Shown: positions 16,920 through 26,059 of the stretch, piece by piece | Position numbering within the stretch: position 1 is the stretch's first letter | Layout: each line of letters opens with the position of its first letter | DNA from: an uncultured Gimesia sp. | GTDB lineage: Bacteria; Planctomycetota; Planctomycetia; Planctomycetales; Planctomycetaceae | Direction of reading: 5' to 3' | NCBI RefSeq assembly: GCF_937910335.1 | Contig: NZ_CALEMX010000146.1 | Span: 1 to 51,428, forward strand | DNA length: 51,428 bases | Made by a program: the position numbers and the translations under genes | The notes under the pieces: generated by a model | Database searches by the model: none | What the model saw: only the letters and a program-made list of their open reading frames with translations | What the model was told of the DNA's origin: nothing

Positions 16920-17516
16920 TCAGGAATCCTGCTGATTCAGTCGCGTGACGAAGTTTGTCAGTTCTTGTCCCTGATACAGAACTTGCTGCTGCCGTTTTTC
17001 ATCTTTCAAATTACCGAGCTCGTCAAATGCATCATGCGCACTGGAGACAGCCGTTTGAGCGGGCAGCATAAGACAACCCAGGCCTCCCAGAATGGCCCGC
17101 ACGTGAACCAGCCCTCTCAAGCCTCCCAGTCCGCCGGGAGAAGCACTCATCAGGGAGACGACTTTGCCACGAAACGCAGGCAGAGAGCCTGGCGCTTCTC
17201 CTTCATCGGCGCGAGTAGCCCAGTCGATTGCATTTTTAAGAACGGCGGAAATAGAGCCGTTATATTCGGGAGAGGAAATCAGAATCCCATCGCTTTCCAT
17301 CAGCAGTTGTTTGAATTTGAGAGCGTGCTCATTTTTACCCTCACTGGCTTCCAGGTCTTCATCAAAAAGAGGCATAGGGTAATCGTGTAGATTGATCAGC
17401 GTAACCACGGCTCCTGCCTCTCTCGCTCCCGTTGCGGCCAGAGCTACTAATTTTTTATTAAACGAATCTTTGCGTGTACTGCCTGCGAAAGCCAATATGC
17501 GAGGTTGGTAGCTCAT
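16920..17516 (-). CDS. NADPH-dependent FMN reductase (flavodoxin-like)
   Basis: A 198-aa cytoplasmic protein of the NADPH:FMN/azobenzene/chromate reductase family. The phosphate-binding loop AFAGSTRKDSFNKKLV (residues about 9-24) and the flavin-contacting SPEYNGSISAVLKNAIDW (residues about 81-98) are both intact, followed by GKVVSLMSASPGGLGGLRG. The usual length is 180-200 residues. It should reduce FMN or quinone-like compounds with NAD(P)H; the physiological substrate cannot be told from the sequence. It is transcribed alone, with 127 bases to the SGNH hydrolase gene downstream and about 210 bases to the DUF1559 gene upstream. Confidence 0.9.
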   Translation of the reverse strand: MSYQPRILAFAGSTRKDSFNKKLVALAATGAREAGAVVTLINLHDYPMPLFDEDLEASEGKNEHALKFKQLLMESDGILISSPEYNGSISAVLKNAIDWATRADEGEAPGSLPAFRGKVVSLMSASPGGLGGLRGLVHVRAILGGLGCLMLPAQTAVSSAHDAFDELGNLKDEKRQQQVLYQGQELTNFVTRLNQQDS

Positions 17517-17664
17517 CGTGTTCTTTTCTTTCTACATTGGATGAAGTAGATGCAACCGGGGTCCATCTCAGTGATTCTATTTCTGAGTGATTCTATTATA
17601 GGGGGGCAGCCTGGAATCAATAGTCAGAAAAGGGAAATTGTGATTGAGTGGCAAACCAGCACAA

Positions 17665-17699
17665 TAAAAAAGGAGTCAACCTGCAACCAGATGAACTCC
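17665..17699 (-). terminator. Candidate terminator after the DUF1559 gene
   Basis: Read on the minus strand: GGAGTT ... GACTCC stem around a long loop, followed by TTTTTTATT. It lies about 30 bases past the stop codon of the gene at 17729-18733. The stem is short, so confidence is moderate. Confidence 0.5.
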
Positions 17700-17728
17700 C
17701 TGTGTTTCCACTGTCACTCAAGTTTAAT

Positions 17729-18733
17729 TTAGAATTCGCCGAGGACTTCCCCGTTTTGACGCGTGCCCAAAGCACGCCAGATATCCAGAGAGATATTTTC
17801 GCTGATTGTGCGCACTGAACCGTCCACAAGTACGGCGTTGACGACTCCAATATGATGACTTCGCGAAGTGATGATGGCATAAGTGGGTGCGCCGGCACCT
17901 CCATTTTTGCCTTCCTGCCACGAATTGTAATCAGCGTTGTACTCTGTACCCGCATTGGTATAAGGCACATACGTATTGGGATTCATCGTAACGGTAAAAC
18001 CGGTGTGATGCACGCGGCCATCGGGCCATTCGGTGTGTCCTGTATTGGTTTTAAAACTGGATCCCGTTGCCGTGATGATGGCAGCTTCGGACGCAGTATT
18101 GGGAATGGTCGTGGTTGAGGGGCCGCCATTGCGAGTATAAGGCTGCCAGCTTTTTACTTCCGAGGCCAGCAGCGTGTTACTGGTTCCATCGGTAAACGCC
18201 GACATCGTTAAACTGGCATTGGGGTAAAACGCGCCGTTACCACCGCTCCCATTTGCAGGATCAAACACAAACCAGGTTCCATAGTTGAAACCATAATTGG
18301 TCGGATACAGTTTTACTTTTCCACCACCGGGGTCGCGCACCTGATCACTTTGAGGATCGCTGGGGCAGGCATAAACGGGTATTTTCAAACCATCAATGGC
18401 TGTCTGAAAATCCCAGGCGATCGAGAGATCCACATTGTTATAAAGGTTTCCCTGTTCCAGCAATGGTAAAATCCGACCATGCACGCCCCACGAACCATTA
18501 TTGCCCGTCGTAGAAACTGAAAGATCGATGCTCGCTCCGGGGGGCAGATAGCGATAGCTGCTGGCATAGTTATGGACTGCCAGACCTAACTGTTTCAAGT
18601 GATTTTTACACTGGGTGCGTCGGGCAGCTTCTCGCGCCTGCTGAATCGCCGGCAGCAGCAACGCGATTAAAATCGCGATGATGGCAATTACTACCAGTAA
18701 TTCGATTAATGTAAATCCACGTCTGCTGCGCAT
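17729..18733 (-). CDS. DUF1559 prepilin-type N-terminal methylation domain protein
   Basis: A 334-aa protein from the ATG at 18733 (a TTG directly before it could add one residue). A type IV prepilin-like leader and helix, [19 protein letters not shown] at residues 4-22, is followed by the invariant planctomycete [26 protein letters not shown]. The DUF1559 domain ends in the H-x9-DG motif ([20 protein letters not shown]). These pseudopilin-like proteins are present in dozens of copies per planctomycete genome and are presumed to be processed by a prepilin peptidase and placed in or on the envelope; individual roles are unknown. A terminator-like hairpin follows. The gene is divergent from the histidine kinase gene. 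Confidence 0.93.
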   Translation of the reverse strand: MRSRRGFTLIELLVVIAIIAILIALLLPAIQQAREAARRTQCKNHLKQLGLAVHNYASSYRYLPPGASIDLSVSTTGNNGSWGVHGRILPLLEQGNLYNNVDLSIAWDFQTAIDGLKIPVYACPSDPQSDQVRDPGGGKVKLYPTNYGFNYGTWFVFDPANGSGGNGAFYPNASLTMSAFTDGTSNTLLASEVKSWQPYTRNGGPSTTTIPNTASEAAIITATGSSFKTNTGHTEWPDGRVHHTGFTVTMNPNTYVPYTNAGTEYNADYNSWQEGKNGGAGAPTYAIITSRSHHIGVVNAVLVDGSVRTISENISLDIWRALGTRQNGEVLGEF

Positions 18734-19115
18734 CAAAGTATTTCCTTATCGCTGACATCATCGTTTCTATTGTCAATTCTATACAAAAAGTAAGCAAAAT
18801 GTGTACCAAAGCGGCTGTTTTACAGGGACTTCCATGATTTCTAGAGTCTCATGTGCGGTTTATAGCGAATTGAGATATGTACAACCTGCAAACAAACCTG
18901 GGAAGTGTTCTTTAAATAGACAGAGGCGCTGAAATGTACGACATCTTGTTTGCTCGGATTCTTCCGTGACGGGAAATCGATAAGGAAAGCCGGGCGATAT
19001 TTCTGGATGATCTATCAGATTAATCATTTTTTATCGTCCCCGCATGTCATAAAATGGAATCTTTTGAAATCCATTGATTAGCCAATTTTTTCAGTAAGAG
19101 AAAGCAGCCCTTCCG
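18734..19115. other. 382-bp divergent intergenic region
   Basis: It lies between the DUF1559 gene (-) and the histidine kinase gene (+). It is AT-rich and should hold both promoters. I looked for a sigma-54 (GG-N10-GC) site serving the neighbouring NtrC-type regulator and found none that stands out. No gene is seen. Confidence 0.55.
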
Positions 19116-20540
19116 ATGCGCTGGCCGTTAAGGTATCAGATTCTTATTCCCATGGTCGGGATCATGATTTGTGCGATTGTGAGCGTGACTTTATGCCACG
19201 CCTACCTTTCGACCAATCAAATTAAATTACAGATTCGTGATCAGTTTCGTCAAATTGCGCATACGTTGAACGATGCCACTTTTCCTTTAACCGTAGCGGT
19301 TTTAAATCAGACGAAAGGGCTTTCGGGGGCCGATTTTGTACTCGTGGGGCAGAAAGGTGAGGTCGTATCTACAACGCGCCCCGGGTTTGTACCACAGACC
19401 GTTTCACACGAACCACCTGCATGGAGTCAGTTACAGATTTCTGATGTAAATCAGACTGACGATGTCTTATTTTTTCATACAGTTGTAAAAATTCAACAAC
19501 GCCCCAGAACACAGGGTTTAGAGTATCTGCATATTTATTACCCGGTGAAAGAATATCGAGAGGCACTCTCGAATGCCATCTATCCCTCTTTGTTGGCAGG
19601 CAGTATCGCGATTGCAATAGTCGCATTTTTGGCAACAGTCATTGCCGCGCGCGTCACGCGCCCTTTGCAGCGGTTGGACAAAAAAGTGGCACAGATTGCA
19701 CATGGAAACTTCCAGCCTATGGTTCAGCCGACTCGCGATGATGAAATTCGTGATTTGAGTATTTCCATCAATCAGATGGCAGGACTGTTAGGTGATTATG
19801 AAGACGAAATCAAACGCAGTGAGCGGTTGAAAACATTGGGTCAACTGCGCGGTGCGATCGCGCATCAGTTACGAAATGCTGTCACCGGTTGTCACATCGC
19901 TTTGGATCTGCATTTCCGTAAATGTCCAGAGAGTCAAGATGAAACATTACAGGTTGCCAATCGTCAATTGTGCATGATCGAACAATATTTACAAAGTTTT
20001 CTGGAAGATAAGGGTGGCCATTTTTCCAGTTTTGAGCCTGTCTGTCTGAGTGAAATTGTTTCCAGGATGATCAGTCTGGTCACGCCGACCGCGAAACACT
20101 TTAGAATTGAATTAGAAACCGCAGCTGTTGCGAACGCAATTAGTATTCTGGGAGATGCTGAATCTCTGGAGCAATTGATTAATAATTTGCTATTGAATGC
20201 GATTGAAGCTGCGGTTCCCGTTGATGCAGACCAGAACTCAAAGAGTGAGGATGTCGGTCAGGTCAGCATCAGGCTATTTCAAAGTAGTCTAGAGTCTGTT
20301 ACTTTGGAAGTACTGGATACAGGAGCAGGGCCGGAGCCGACGATTGTCAATAAAATGTTTGAGCCACTGGTGACAGGCAAGAAGGATGGAACTGGTTTGG
20401 GTTTGTTTGTAGCAAGTGAAATTGTGAAGAATCATTCCGGACAGATTCGCTGGGAGCGGCGAGATCAGAAGACCTGTTTTATCGTCGAATTGCCTTTGGT
20501 GAACGCGGAGAATGAGCGTGTCGAGATTATTAATCGTTGA
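19116..20540 (+). CDS. Membrane sensor histidine kinase (HAMP, HisKA, HATPase)
   Basis: A 474-aa protein with TM1 at about 10-30, an extracytoplasmic sensor region of about 125 residues, and TM2 at about 157-178. A HAMP linker begins ARVTRPLQRLDKKV. The phosphoacceptor segment GQLRGAIAHQLRNAVTGC places the phospho-His at residue 250; the sequence HQLRN replaces the more usual HELRN. ATP-binding boxes are present: NNLLLNAIEAA (N box), LDTGAGP (G1) and GTGLGLFVASEIV (G2). This layout is typical of NtrB/ZraS-like kinases that pair with sigma-54 activators. The next gene, such a regulator, overlaps this one by 29 bases, so the two are an obvious cognate pair. The signal sensed is unknown. Confidence 0.93.
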   Translation: MRWPLRYQILIPMVGIMICAIVSVTLCHAYLSTNQIKLQIRDQFRQIAHTLNDATFPLTVAVLNQTKGLSGADFVLVGQKGEVVSTTRPGFVPQTVSHEPPAWSQLQISDVNQTDDVLFFHTVVKIQQRPRTQGLEYLHIYYPVKEYREALSNAIYPSLLAGSIAIAIVAFLATVIAARVTRPLQRLDKKVAQIAHGNFQPMVQPTRDDEIRDLSISINQMAGLLGDYEDEIKRSERLKTLGQLRGAIAHQLRNAVTGCHIALDLHFRKCPESQDETLQVANRQLCMIEQYLQSFLEDKGGHFSSFEPVCLSEIVSRMISLVTPTAKHFRIELETAAVANAISILGDAESLEQLINNLLLNAIEAAVPVDADQNSKSEDVGQVSIRLFQSSLESVTLEVLDTGAGPEPTIVNKMFEPLVTGKKDGTGLGLFVASEIVKNHSGQIRWERRDQKTCFIVELPLVNAENERVEIINR

Positions 20541-21930
20541 TGATGAAGAATCCATCTGTTGGGGCTTAAGCCAGTTAGGTGAGAGTCAAGGGCATCAGGT
20601 TATGATAGCATCGACGGCTGAGCAGGCGTTAAGTCTGGCAGAAGCTGAGCGGCCGGATGTGGTTGTGATGGATGTTCGCTTGCCCGGCATGGACGGGCTG
20701 ACTGCCATGCAGGGTCTCTATGAACGGATCGGCCCAGTGCCTGTGATCGTGATTACCGCTTACGGTGATTTAGAAACCGCTGTCGAAGCGGTCCGCAATG
20801 GTGCCTTTGATTATATTGTAAAGCCATTCGATTTGAATCAGATGGAACAGGTATTAGAGAAAGCCATCAACGAATCAGAGCGAAAAGAACCATTAGTAGA
20901 CGAAAATCGTCAGCTGGAAGGTCTGGTTGGTTCCACGCTCGAAATGCAAAAGGTATTCAAGTCGATCGCGTTGGTTGCAGGTTCGGAGGCGAGTGTTCTG
21001 CTTTCCGGCGAGAGTGGAACGGGCAAGGAACTGGCGGCGCAGGCTATTCATCGCTTTAGTGAAAGATCCACAGGTCCTTTCGTGGCTGTGAATATTGCGT
21101 CTCTGAGCGAAAATCTGGCAGAGAGTGAACTGTTCGGCCATGCGCAAGGATCCTTCACTGGTGCAGAAACGGCGCGGATGGGTTTTCTGGAGCAGGCCGA
21201 TCAGGGGACGCTGTTTCTGGATGAAGTTGCCGACATCCCACTGTCGATTCAGATTAAACTTTTAAGGGCTCTTGAAGAAGGAGAGGTCTTGCCTGTTGGG
21301 TCGAATAAAAAGGTCAAAACGAATTTTCGTGTGATAGCCGCCACACATCGTAATTTGGAATCGTTGATCAGACAGCGAAAATTTCGCCACGATCTCTATT
21401 TTCGATTGTGTACATTTCAGATTGACATCCCTTCTTTGAGAAAGCGTGTAGGGGATATTTCCGTGCTCGCCGATTTTTTTCTGGAGCGGTTTGTGGATCG
21501 TCAGACTGGCATGCAACATCGATTGACGCAGGAAACCGTTGCAGAACTCGAAAGACGTCCCTGGTATGGTAATGTACGCGAATTGAGAAATTCGATTGAA
21601 CATGCGGCTTTACGCGCACGCGGGGGAACCATCCTCCCGGAGGACTTGCCGGCTTCTGTATCCAGATCATTTCTGGGAATGGATGATTCCCAAACAGGCT
21701 CGGATGCACAAATTCTCGAACTTCTCAAGCAATGGGCCGAACAGCAACTGACTGATCCTGATCAGGCCGCTAATATTTATAAAAAATTACTTTCGCTGAT
21801 CGAACCTCCGGTAATGGAAGTCGCGTTGGAAAAATTTCATGGACAATGTGCGCCGGCAGCACGCTGTCTGGGGTTGCATCGAACCACTTTGAGTAAGAAA
21901 CTAAAACAATACGAGATTGAAAATAGCTGA
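20512..21930 (+). CDS. NtrC-family sigma-54-dependent response regulator
   Basis: A 472-aa protein in three parts. The receiver domain (1-120) has the acidic pocket VDDEE, phosphoacceptor Asp54 in VVMDVRLPG, and Lys in IVKPFD. The AAA+ sigma-54 activation domain (about 137-375) has Walker A GESGTGKE, the sigma-54-contact loop GSFTGA (consensus GAFTGA), Walker B LFLDEVAD, and the arginine-finger region RHDLYFRL. The C-terminal Fis-type helix-turn-helix is CAPAARCLGLHRTTLSKKLKQ. It activates sigma-54 promoters after phosphorylation by the kinase encoded immediately upstream (29-base overlap). A sulfatase gene starts 26 bases downstream and may share the transcript. The target regulon is not evident. 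Confidence 0.94.
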   Translation: MSVSRLLIVDDEESICWGLSQLGESQGHQVMIASTAEQALSLAEAERPDVVVMDVRLPGMDGLTAMQGLYERIGPVPVIVITAYGDLETAVEAVRNGAFDYIVKPFDLNQMEQVLEKAINESERKEPLVDENRQLEGLVGSTLEMQKVFKSIALVAGSEASVLLSGESGTGKELAAQAIHRFSERSTGPFVAVNIASLSENLAESELFGHAQGSFTGAETARMGFLEQADQGTLFLDEVADIPLSIQIKLLRALEEGEVLPVGSNKKVKTNFRVIAATHRNLESLIRQRKFRHDLYFRLCTFQIDIPSLRKRVGDISVLADFFLERFVDRQTGMQHRLTQETVAELERRPWYGNVRELRNSIEHAALRARGGTILPEDLPASVSRSFLGMDDSQTGSDAQILELLKQWAEQQLTDPDQAANIYKKLLSLIEPPVMEVALEKFHGQCAPAARCLGLHRTTLSKKLKQYEIENS

Positions 21931-21956
21931 AGAACTTTCAACGGGAGTCATTCAAC

Positions 21957-23447
21957 ATGAGACCTGGGGCGCGCTGCTTAGCGGCATTATTCACTTTACT
22001 GGCTCTGGAAAGCAACTTTGTTTTTGGTGTTGAGAAAGCCAGACAAAAACCCTTGAACTTTGTGTTCATACTCGTGGATGATCTCGGCTATATGGATGTC
22101 GGCTGCAATAATCCACAGACATTCTATGAGACACCACACATTGATCAACTCGCAAAATCAGGGATGCGTTTTACCAACGGCTACGCTGCCAATCCTGTGT
22201 GCAGCCCCACGCGTTACAGTATCATGACCGGGAAATATCCCACGCGCGTCGATGCCACCAACTTCTTTTCCGGCAAACGTGCGGGCAAGTTTCTCCCGGC
22301 TCCACTGAACGACCGGATGCCTTTAAATGAAGTAACCATCGCGGAAGCTTTGAAAGAACATGGTTACGCCACCTTTTTCGCCGGCAAGTGGCATCTGGGA
22401 CCAACTGAAGAGTTCTGGCCGGAAAAACAGGGCTTCGATGTGAATCGTGGTGGCTGGTTACGCGGCGGTCCTTACGGTGGCAAAAGATATTTCTCGCCTT
22501 ATGGTAACCCCCGCTTAACCGATGGACCGGACGGCGAGCATCTGCCCGATCGACTGGCAAGTGAAACAGCAAAGTTCATCGACGAACATCGAGAACAACC
22601 CTTCCTGGCCTATCTCTCTTTTTATTCCGTGCATACACCCTTGATGGGACCCAAGGCATTAGTGGCCAAATACCAGGCGAAGGCAAAACGCTTAGGCTTG
22701 ACCGATCAGGAAGAGTTCGCCGATGAAGAGCAGGTTTTCGACGTCAAGCAAAAGCGGAAAGTCAGAATTCTGCAAAAGCATGCCGTCTATGCGTCGATGG
22801 TGGAATCGATGGACCGCGCGGTAGGCAAAGTCTTGAAACAATTGGAGGATTCAGGCTTGGCTGAGAATACAGTGGTCATGTTAAACGCTGACAATGGCGG
22901 CTTGAGTACGTCCGAAGGTTCACCCACTTCGAATCTCCCGCTCAGAGGCGGGAAGGGCTGGTTGTATGAAGGGGGCATTCGCGAAGTCTTTCTCATTCGC
23001 TGGCCGGGAGGCACTAAACCGGGCAGCACCAGCGATGAACCGGTTATCAGCACCGATTTCTATCCGACGATTCTCGATCTGGCCGGCTTGCCTGCCAGAC
23101 CATCACAGCATAGCGATGGCGTCAGTCTGAAGCCTTTGCTGAAAGGGGAAGCACACCTGAACCGAGATGCCCTGTATTGGCATTATCCGCATTACTCCAA
23201 TCAGGGAGGCATCCCGGGCGGCGCGATTCGTATGGGCAACTGGAAACTGATTGAGCGTTTCGAGGACGGAAGTACGCGACTTTACAATTTGAAAGAAGAC
23301 CTGGGAGAGAAGACGGACCTGACAGAAAAGCATCCCGAGCGTGTCGCATCAATGCGTCAGAAACTACACCGATGGTATCAGGAAACCGATGCAAAATTTT
23401 TACGCGCGAAGCCCAATGGACCGGAGCCCTGGCAACCAGAGAAATGA
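21957..23447 (+). CDS. Secreted type I sulfatase (formylglycine-dependent)
   Basis: A 496-aa protein with a signal peptide (about residues 1-25). The metal-binding start FVFILVDDLGYMDVGC supplies two Asp ligands. The sulfatase signature VCSPTRYSIMTGKYPTR contains C-x-P-x-R; Cys82 would be converted to formylglycine by the maturation enzyme. A second signature, GYATFFAGKWHLG, and the late NADNGG metal-site segment are present. It hydrolyses sulfate esters, presumably of sulfated polysaccharides as inferred for the many planctomycete sulfatases; the exact substrate is unknown. GGGAG lies about 12 bases upstream of the ATG. The 26-base gap from the regulator gene suggests co-transcription or local control by the two-component pair. 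Confidence 0.93.
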   Translation: MRPGARCLAALFTLLALESNFVFGVEKARQKPLNFVFILVDDLGYMDVGCNNPQTFYETPHIDQLAKSGMRFTNGYAANPVCSPTRYSIMTGKYPTRVDATNFFSGKRAGKFLPAPLNDRMPLNEVTIAEALKEHGYATFFAGKWHLGPTEEFWPEKQGFDVNRGGWLRGGPYGGKRYFSPYGNPRLTDGPDGEHLPDRLASETAKFIDEHREQPFLAYLSFYSVHTPLMGPKALVAKYQAKAKRLGLTDQEEFADEEQVFDVKQKRKVRILQKHAVYASMVESMDRAVGKVLKQLEDSGLAENTVVMLNADNGGLSTSEGSPTSNLPLRGGKGWLYEGGIREVFLIRWPGGTKPGSTSDEPVISTDFYPTILDLAGLPARPSQHSDGVSLKPLLKGEAHLNRDALYWHYPHYSNQGGIPGGAIRMGNWKLIERFEDGSTRLYNLKEDLGEKTDLTEKHPERVASMRQKLHRWYQETDAKFLRAKPNGPEPWQPEK

Positions 23448-23583
23448 AAGGGCGAATTTAAGAGGAAAAGGACAGCAAGACACAAAGCGTGTGCCAATTT
23501 CTCCAAAGGCACTGCTTCACAAAAAAATGGTTTTTGGTCACTTCGAATTATTTTCATGTCAATCCTTTCATTTTTCTGTGATC

Positions 23584-23592
23584 TGCTATAAT
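23584..23592 (+). promoter_or_regulatory. Candidate extended -10 promoter for the MoxR operon
   Basis: TGCTATAAT, a perfect extended -10 motif, about 100 bases upstream of the MoxR start codon. No good -35 hexamer is visible, as is usual for extended -10 promoters. Motif match only. Confidence 0.4.
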
Positions 23593-23690
23593 TCAAGATG
23601 TCCCATGGGTTTGTGATGAAATTTCATTTTCAAAAATCACTTGGAATCTGCATCTCTCCAATCAACGTCTATAGATAATTGAGAAGTCGA

Positions 23691-24653
23691 ATGGCGCAAT
23701 CCACGTTGCCGGAACAGGATGAAAAATATTCCGACATGCTCAGCCTGTTGCGGAAAAATTTGAGCAGTGTGATTCGGGGAAAGTCAGAAAGCATCGACAT
23801 GATGATGGTCGCGCTGCTTTCCAGCGGGTCGGTGCTGATGGAAGATGTGCCGGGAACCGGAAAAACGACGCTTGCCAAAGCACTGGCACGCTCTCTGGAT
23901 GTGCCCTTCAATCGTGTGCAGTTTACTCCCGATCTGCTGCCGACAGACATTTTAGGATCATCAATCTATAATCCCGTCGATGGCACATTTCATTTTCGGG
24001 AAGGACCGATCTTTTGTAATATTTTACTGGCCGACGAAATCAATCGTGCTTCTCCCCGCACACAGTCAGCGCTACTGGAAGCCATGAGTGAATCGCAGGC
24101 CACCATTGAAGGCGTACGCTATATCCTGCCGGCTCCCTTTTTTGTGTTGGCAACACAGAATCCGGTAGACTTTCACGGGACCTATCCCTTACCGGAAGCA
24201 CAACTGGATCGGTTTTTAATTCACTTGCAGCTCGGCTATCCGGATGCAGAGAATGAAATGGAAATTCTGTTCGCGCAATCAACCGAACATCCCATTGATC
24301 ATCTGAAACGCGTTCTCAGCCATGAAGAAGTATTGCAGATGCAGAATCAGGTAAAATTAGTGCATGTCGAGCAGAGCGTCGCTCGTTATATGATTGATCT
24401 CGTGCAGGCCACACGCACAGATCCCCGGTTGAAGCTAGGGGTCAGTCCTCGCGGTACACTCATGATGTTTCGTGCTTCACAGGCGATCGCGTTCCTCAAA
24501 GGCAGAAGTTATGTACTGCCCGATGATGTCCAGCATATGGCAGAATATGTTTTAGCACACCGACTGATATTAACATCAAAAGCAAAATACAGCAGCATCA
24601 CTAAAATGGATGTGGTATCGGATATTGTTCAAAAAGTAAAAGTTCCCAATTAG
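23691..24653 (+). CDS. MoxR-family AAA+ ATPase
   Basis: A 320-aa protein from the ATG at 23691, with GAGAAG 5 bases upstream; the frame also reaches a TTG at 23679. Walker A DVPGTGKTTLAKAL is at about residues 53-66. Walker B LLADEINRASPRTQSALLEAM is followed by the sensor and arginine-finger regions (LATQNPVDFHGTYPLPEAQLDRF). The C-terminal lid matches the usual MoxR form (LGVSPRG and the ALAF-type RASQAIAFLKGRSYVLPDDV). MoxR ATPases act as chaperones and almost always sit next to DUF58 and transglutaminase-like genes, as here. Together these suggest remodelling or maturation of an envelope protein complex. The substrate is unknown. Confidence 0.93.
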   Translation: MAQSTLPEQDEKYSDMLSLLRKNLSSVIRGKSESIDMMMVALLSSGSVLMEDVPGTGKTTLAKALARSLDVPFNRVQFTPDLLPTDILGSSIYNPVDGTFHFREGPIFCNILLADEINRASPRTQSALLEAMSESQATIEGVRYILPAPFFVLATQNPVDFHGTYPLPEAQLDRFLIHLQLGYPDAENEMEILFAQSTEHPIDHLKRVLSHEEVLQMQNQVKLVHVEQSVARYMIDLVQATRTDPRLKLGVSPRGTLMMFRASQAIAFLKGRSYVLPDDVQHMAEYVLAHRLILTSKAKYSSITKMDVVSDIVQKVKVPN

Positions 24654-24721
24654 CATTTTGCAAAAGGGATCTGAGTGGAATCAACTTCTCGACTCATTCA
24701 ATAAGAAGTATTGAAACCGTA

Positions 24722-26059
24722 ATGCATGTCTCGGAATACGATCCCTATTCACCCACGATCAGAAAAAAAGATTCGTTTACCAATCGTCTGCTCTTGGTGC
24801 GAATGCACAAGCATTACTGGTACTACCGCGTCACGTCTCCCGGAAAAATATTGTTGTTTGGATTCTTTTTGTCCGGCATCGGTACGATTTCCGTCACTGT
24901 ACCCATTTATAATCTCTTCAGCGTACTGATGGCGCTGATTCTGATCGACGGAATGGCATCCTGGATCTTCCGGCCCCGTTGTGATCTCAAAGGAGATTTC
25001 CCCGCGCAAACCACCGCCGGTCAACCTGCAGTGGGTCATTTTACCGTGACCAACAAGGGTTGGTTGCCCATTTACGATATGGCAGTCGCCTTTCGCTGGT
25101 TGGAAAAACCGCTCTCACAAACCGATCGTGATGATACATTGAAATGCCTGTCGCGCGGAGAATCTGCCGAGATCACCGTGACCATCGATGCACCACAAAG
25201 AGGCTTCTACGCACTTCCCAAACTGGGCGTGCATACCTTGTTTCCTTTTCATCTCAACCGCTCAGGCAGTGCAGCCCTACCCGGGAAATCTCTATTGGTG
25301 CTGCCCAGCTTTCATCAAATCTCAACGGTCGATTTACCAGTCGGCAGCAAATTTCAGCCAGGCGGCATCGCCCTGACTTCCAATGTGGGAGAATCGCCCG
25401 AGTACATAGGGAATCGGGAATATGTTCCGGGAGAACCTGCCCGCAGACTCGATTTTCGATCCTTCGCCCGGCTTGGTAAGCCCGTGGTTCGAGAGTACCA
25501 GGAAGAATACTACTGCCGTATTGCCTTGATTCTCGATACCTATATGCCACCTGAAACCTGGCTGAAGCGCAAGCTGAAATCGCTGAATCAGCGCTGGTAT
25601 TCCAAAGCGGATGTCAAGCAACCTGTCAATGTACTCGAAGCGGGAATTAGTTTGACGGCATCAATTGCAGATGCATTGTCGCGCGGAGAATATCTGATCG
25701 ACCTGTTTGCTGCAGGTCCGGAGCTGTATGTATTTCGGGCAGGGCGCCATACCGCGCACTTTGATAATGTTCTGGAAATTTTGTCTTGTGTAGATCGTTG
25801 TCCCGATGATCCATTCGAAACCATTGGACCAGCCGTCTTTGAAGAACTCTCCAATATCTCGACCGCCGTTTGTATTTTTCTGGATTGGGATGAACAACGG
25901 GAAAAAATGGCGAGGGCTGTTCTCGATTCAGGTTCCAGTTTAAAAACGATCATCATTCATGATGGTGAAACGACATTGCCTTACAATTCCGCGGAATTCG
26001 GTCATGCCGCTCATTTCACACCCGAACAGATTGCAACAGGGAAGGTGGAATCGCTATGA
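24722..26059 (+). CDS. DUF58 domain membrane protein (MoxR operon)
   Basis: A 445-aa protein with two N-terminal membrane segments (about residues 38-60 and 62-80). The DUF58 signature follows in the form NREYVPGEPARRLDFRSFARLGKPVVREYQEEY (residues about 225-258), close to the family consensus REY-x-PGD-x-x-R-x-IDW-x-x-x-AR. Downstream is a von Willebrand-like fold (LILDTY, SIADALSRGEYLIDLFAAG, AVCIFLDWD). The role is unknown, but DUF58 proteins are consistent partners of MoxR ATPases. The last four bases (ATGA) overlap the start of the transglutaminase gene, showing tight coupling. Confidence 0.9.
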   Translation: MHVSEYDPYSPTIRKKDSFTNRLLLVRMHKHYWYYRVTSPGKILLFGFFLSGIGTISVTVPIYNLFSVLMALILIDGMASWIFRPRCDLKGDFPAQTTAGQPAVGHFTVTNKGWLPIYDMAVAFRWLEKPLSQTDRDDTLKCLSRGESAEITVTIDAPQRGFYALPKLGVHTLFPFHLNRSGSAALPGKSLLVLPSFHQISTVDLPVGSKFQPGGIALTSNVGESPEYIGNREYVPGEPARRLDFRSFARLGKPVVREYQEEYYCRIALILDTYMPPETWLKRKLKSLNQRWYSKADVKQPVNVLEAGISLTASIADALSRGEYLIDLFAAGPELYVFRAGRHTAHFDNVLEILSCVDRCPDDPFETIGPAVFEELSNISTAVCIFLDWDEQREKMARAVLDSGSSLKTIIIHDGETTLPYNSAEFGHAAHFTPEQIATGKVESL

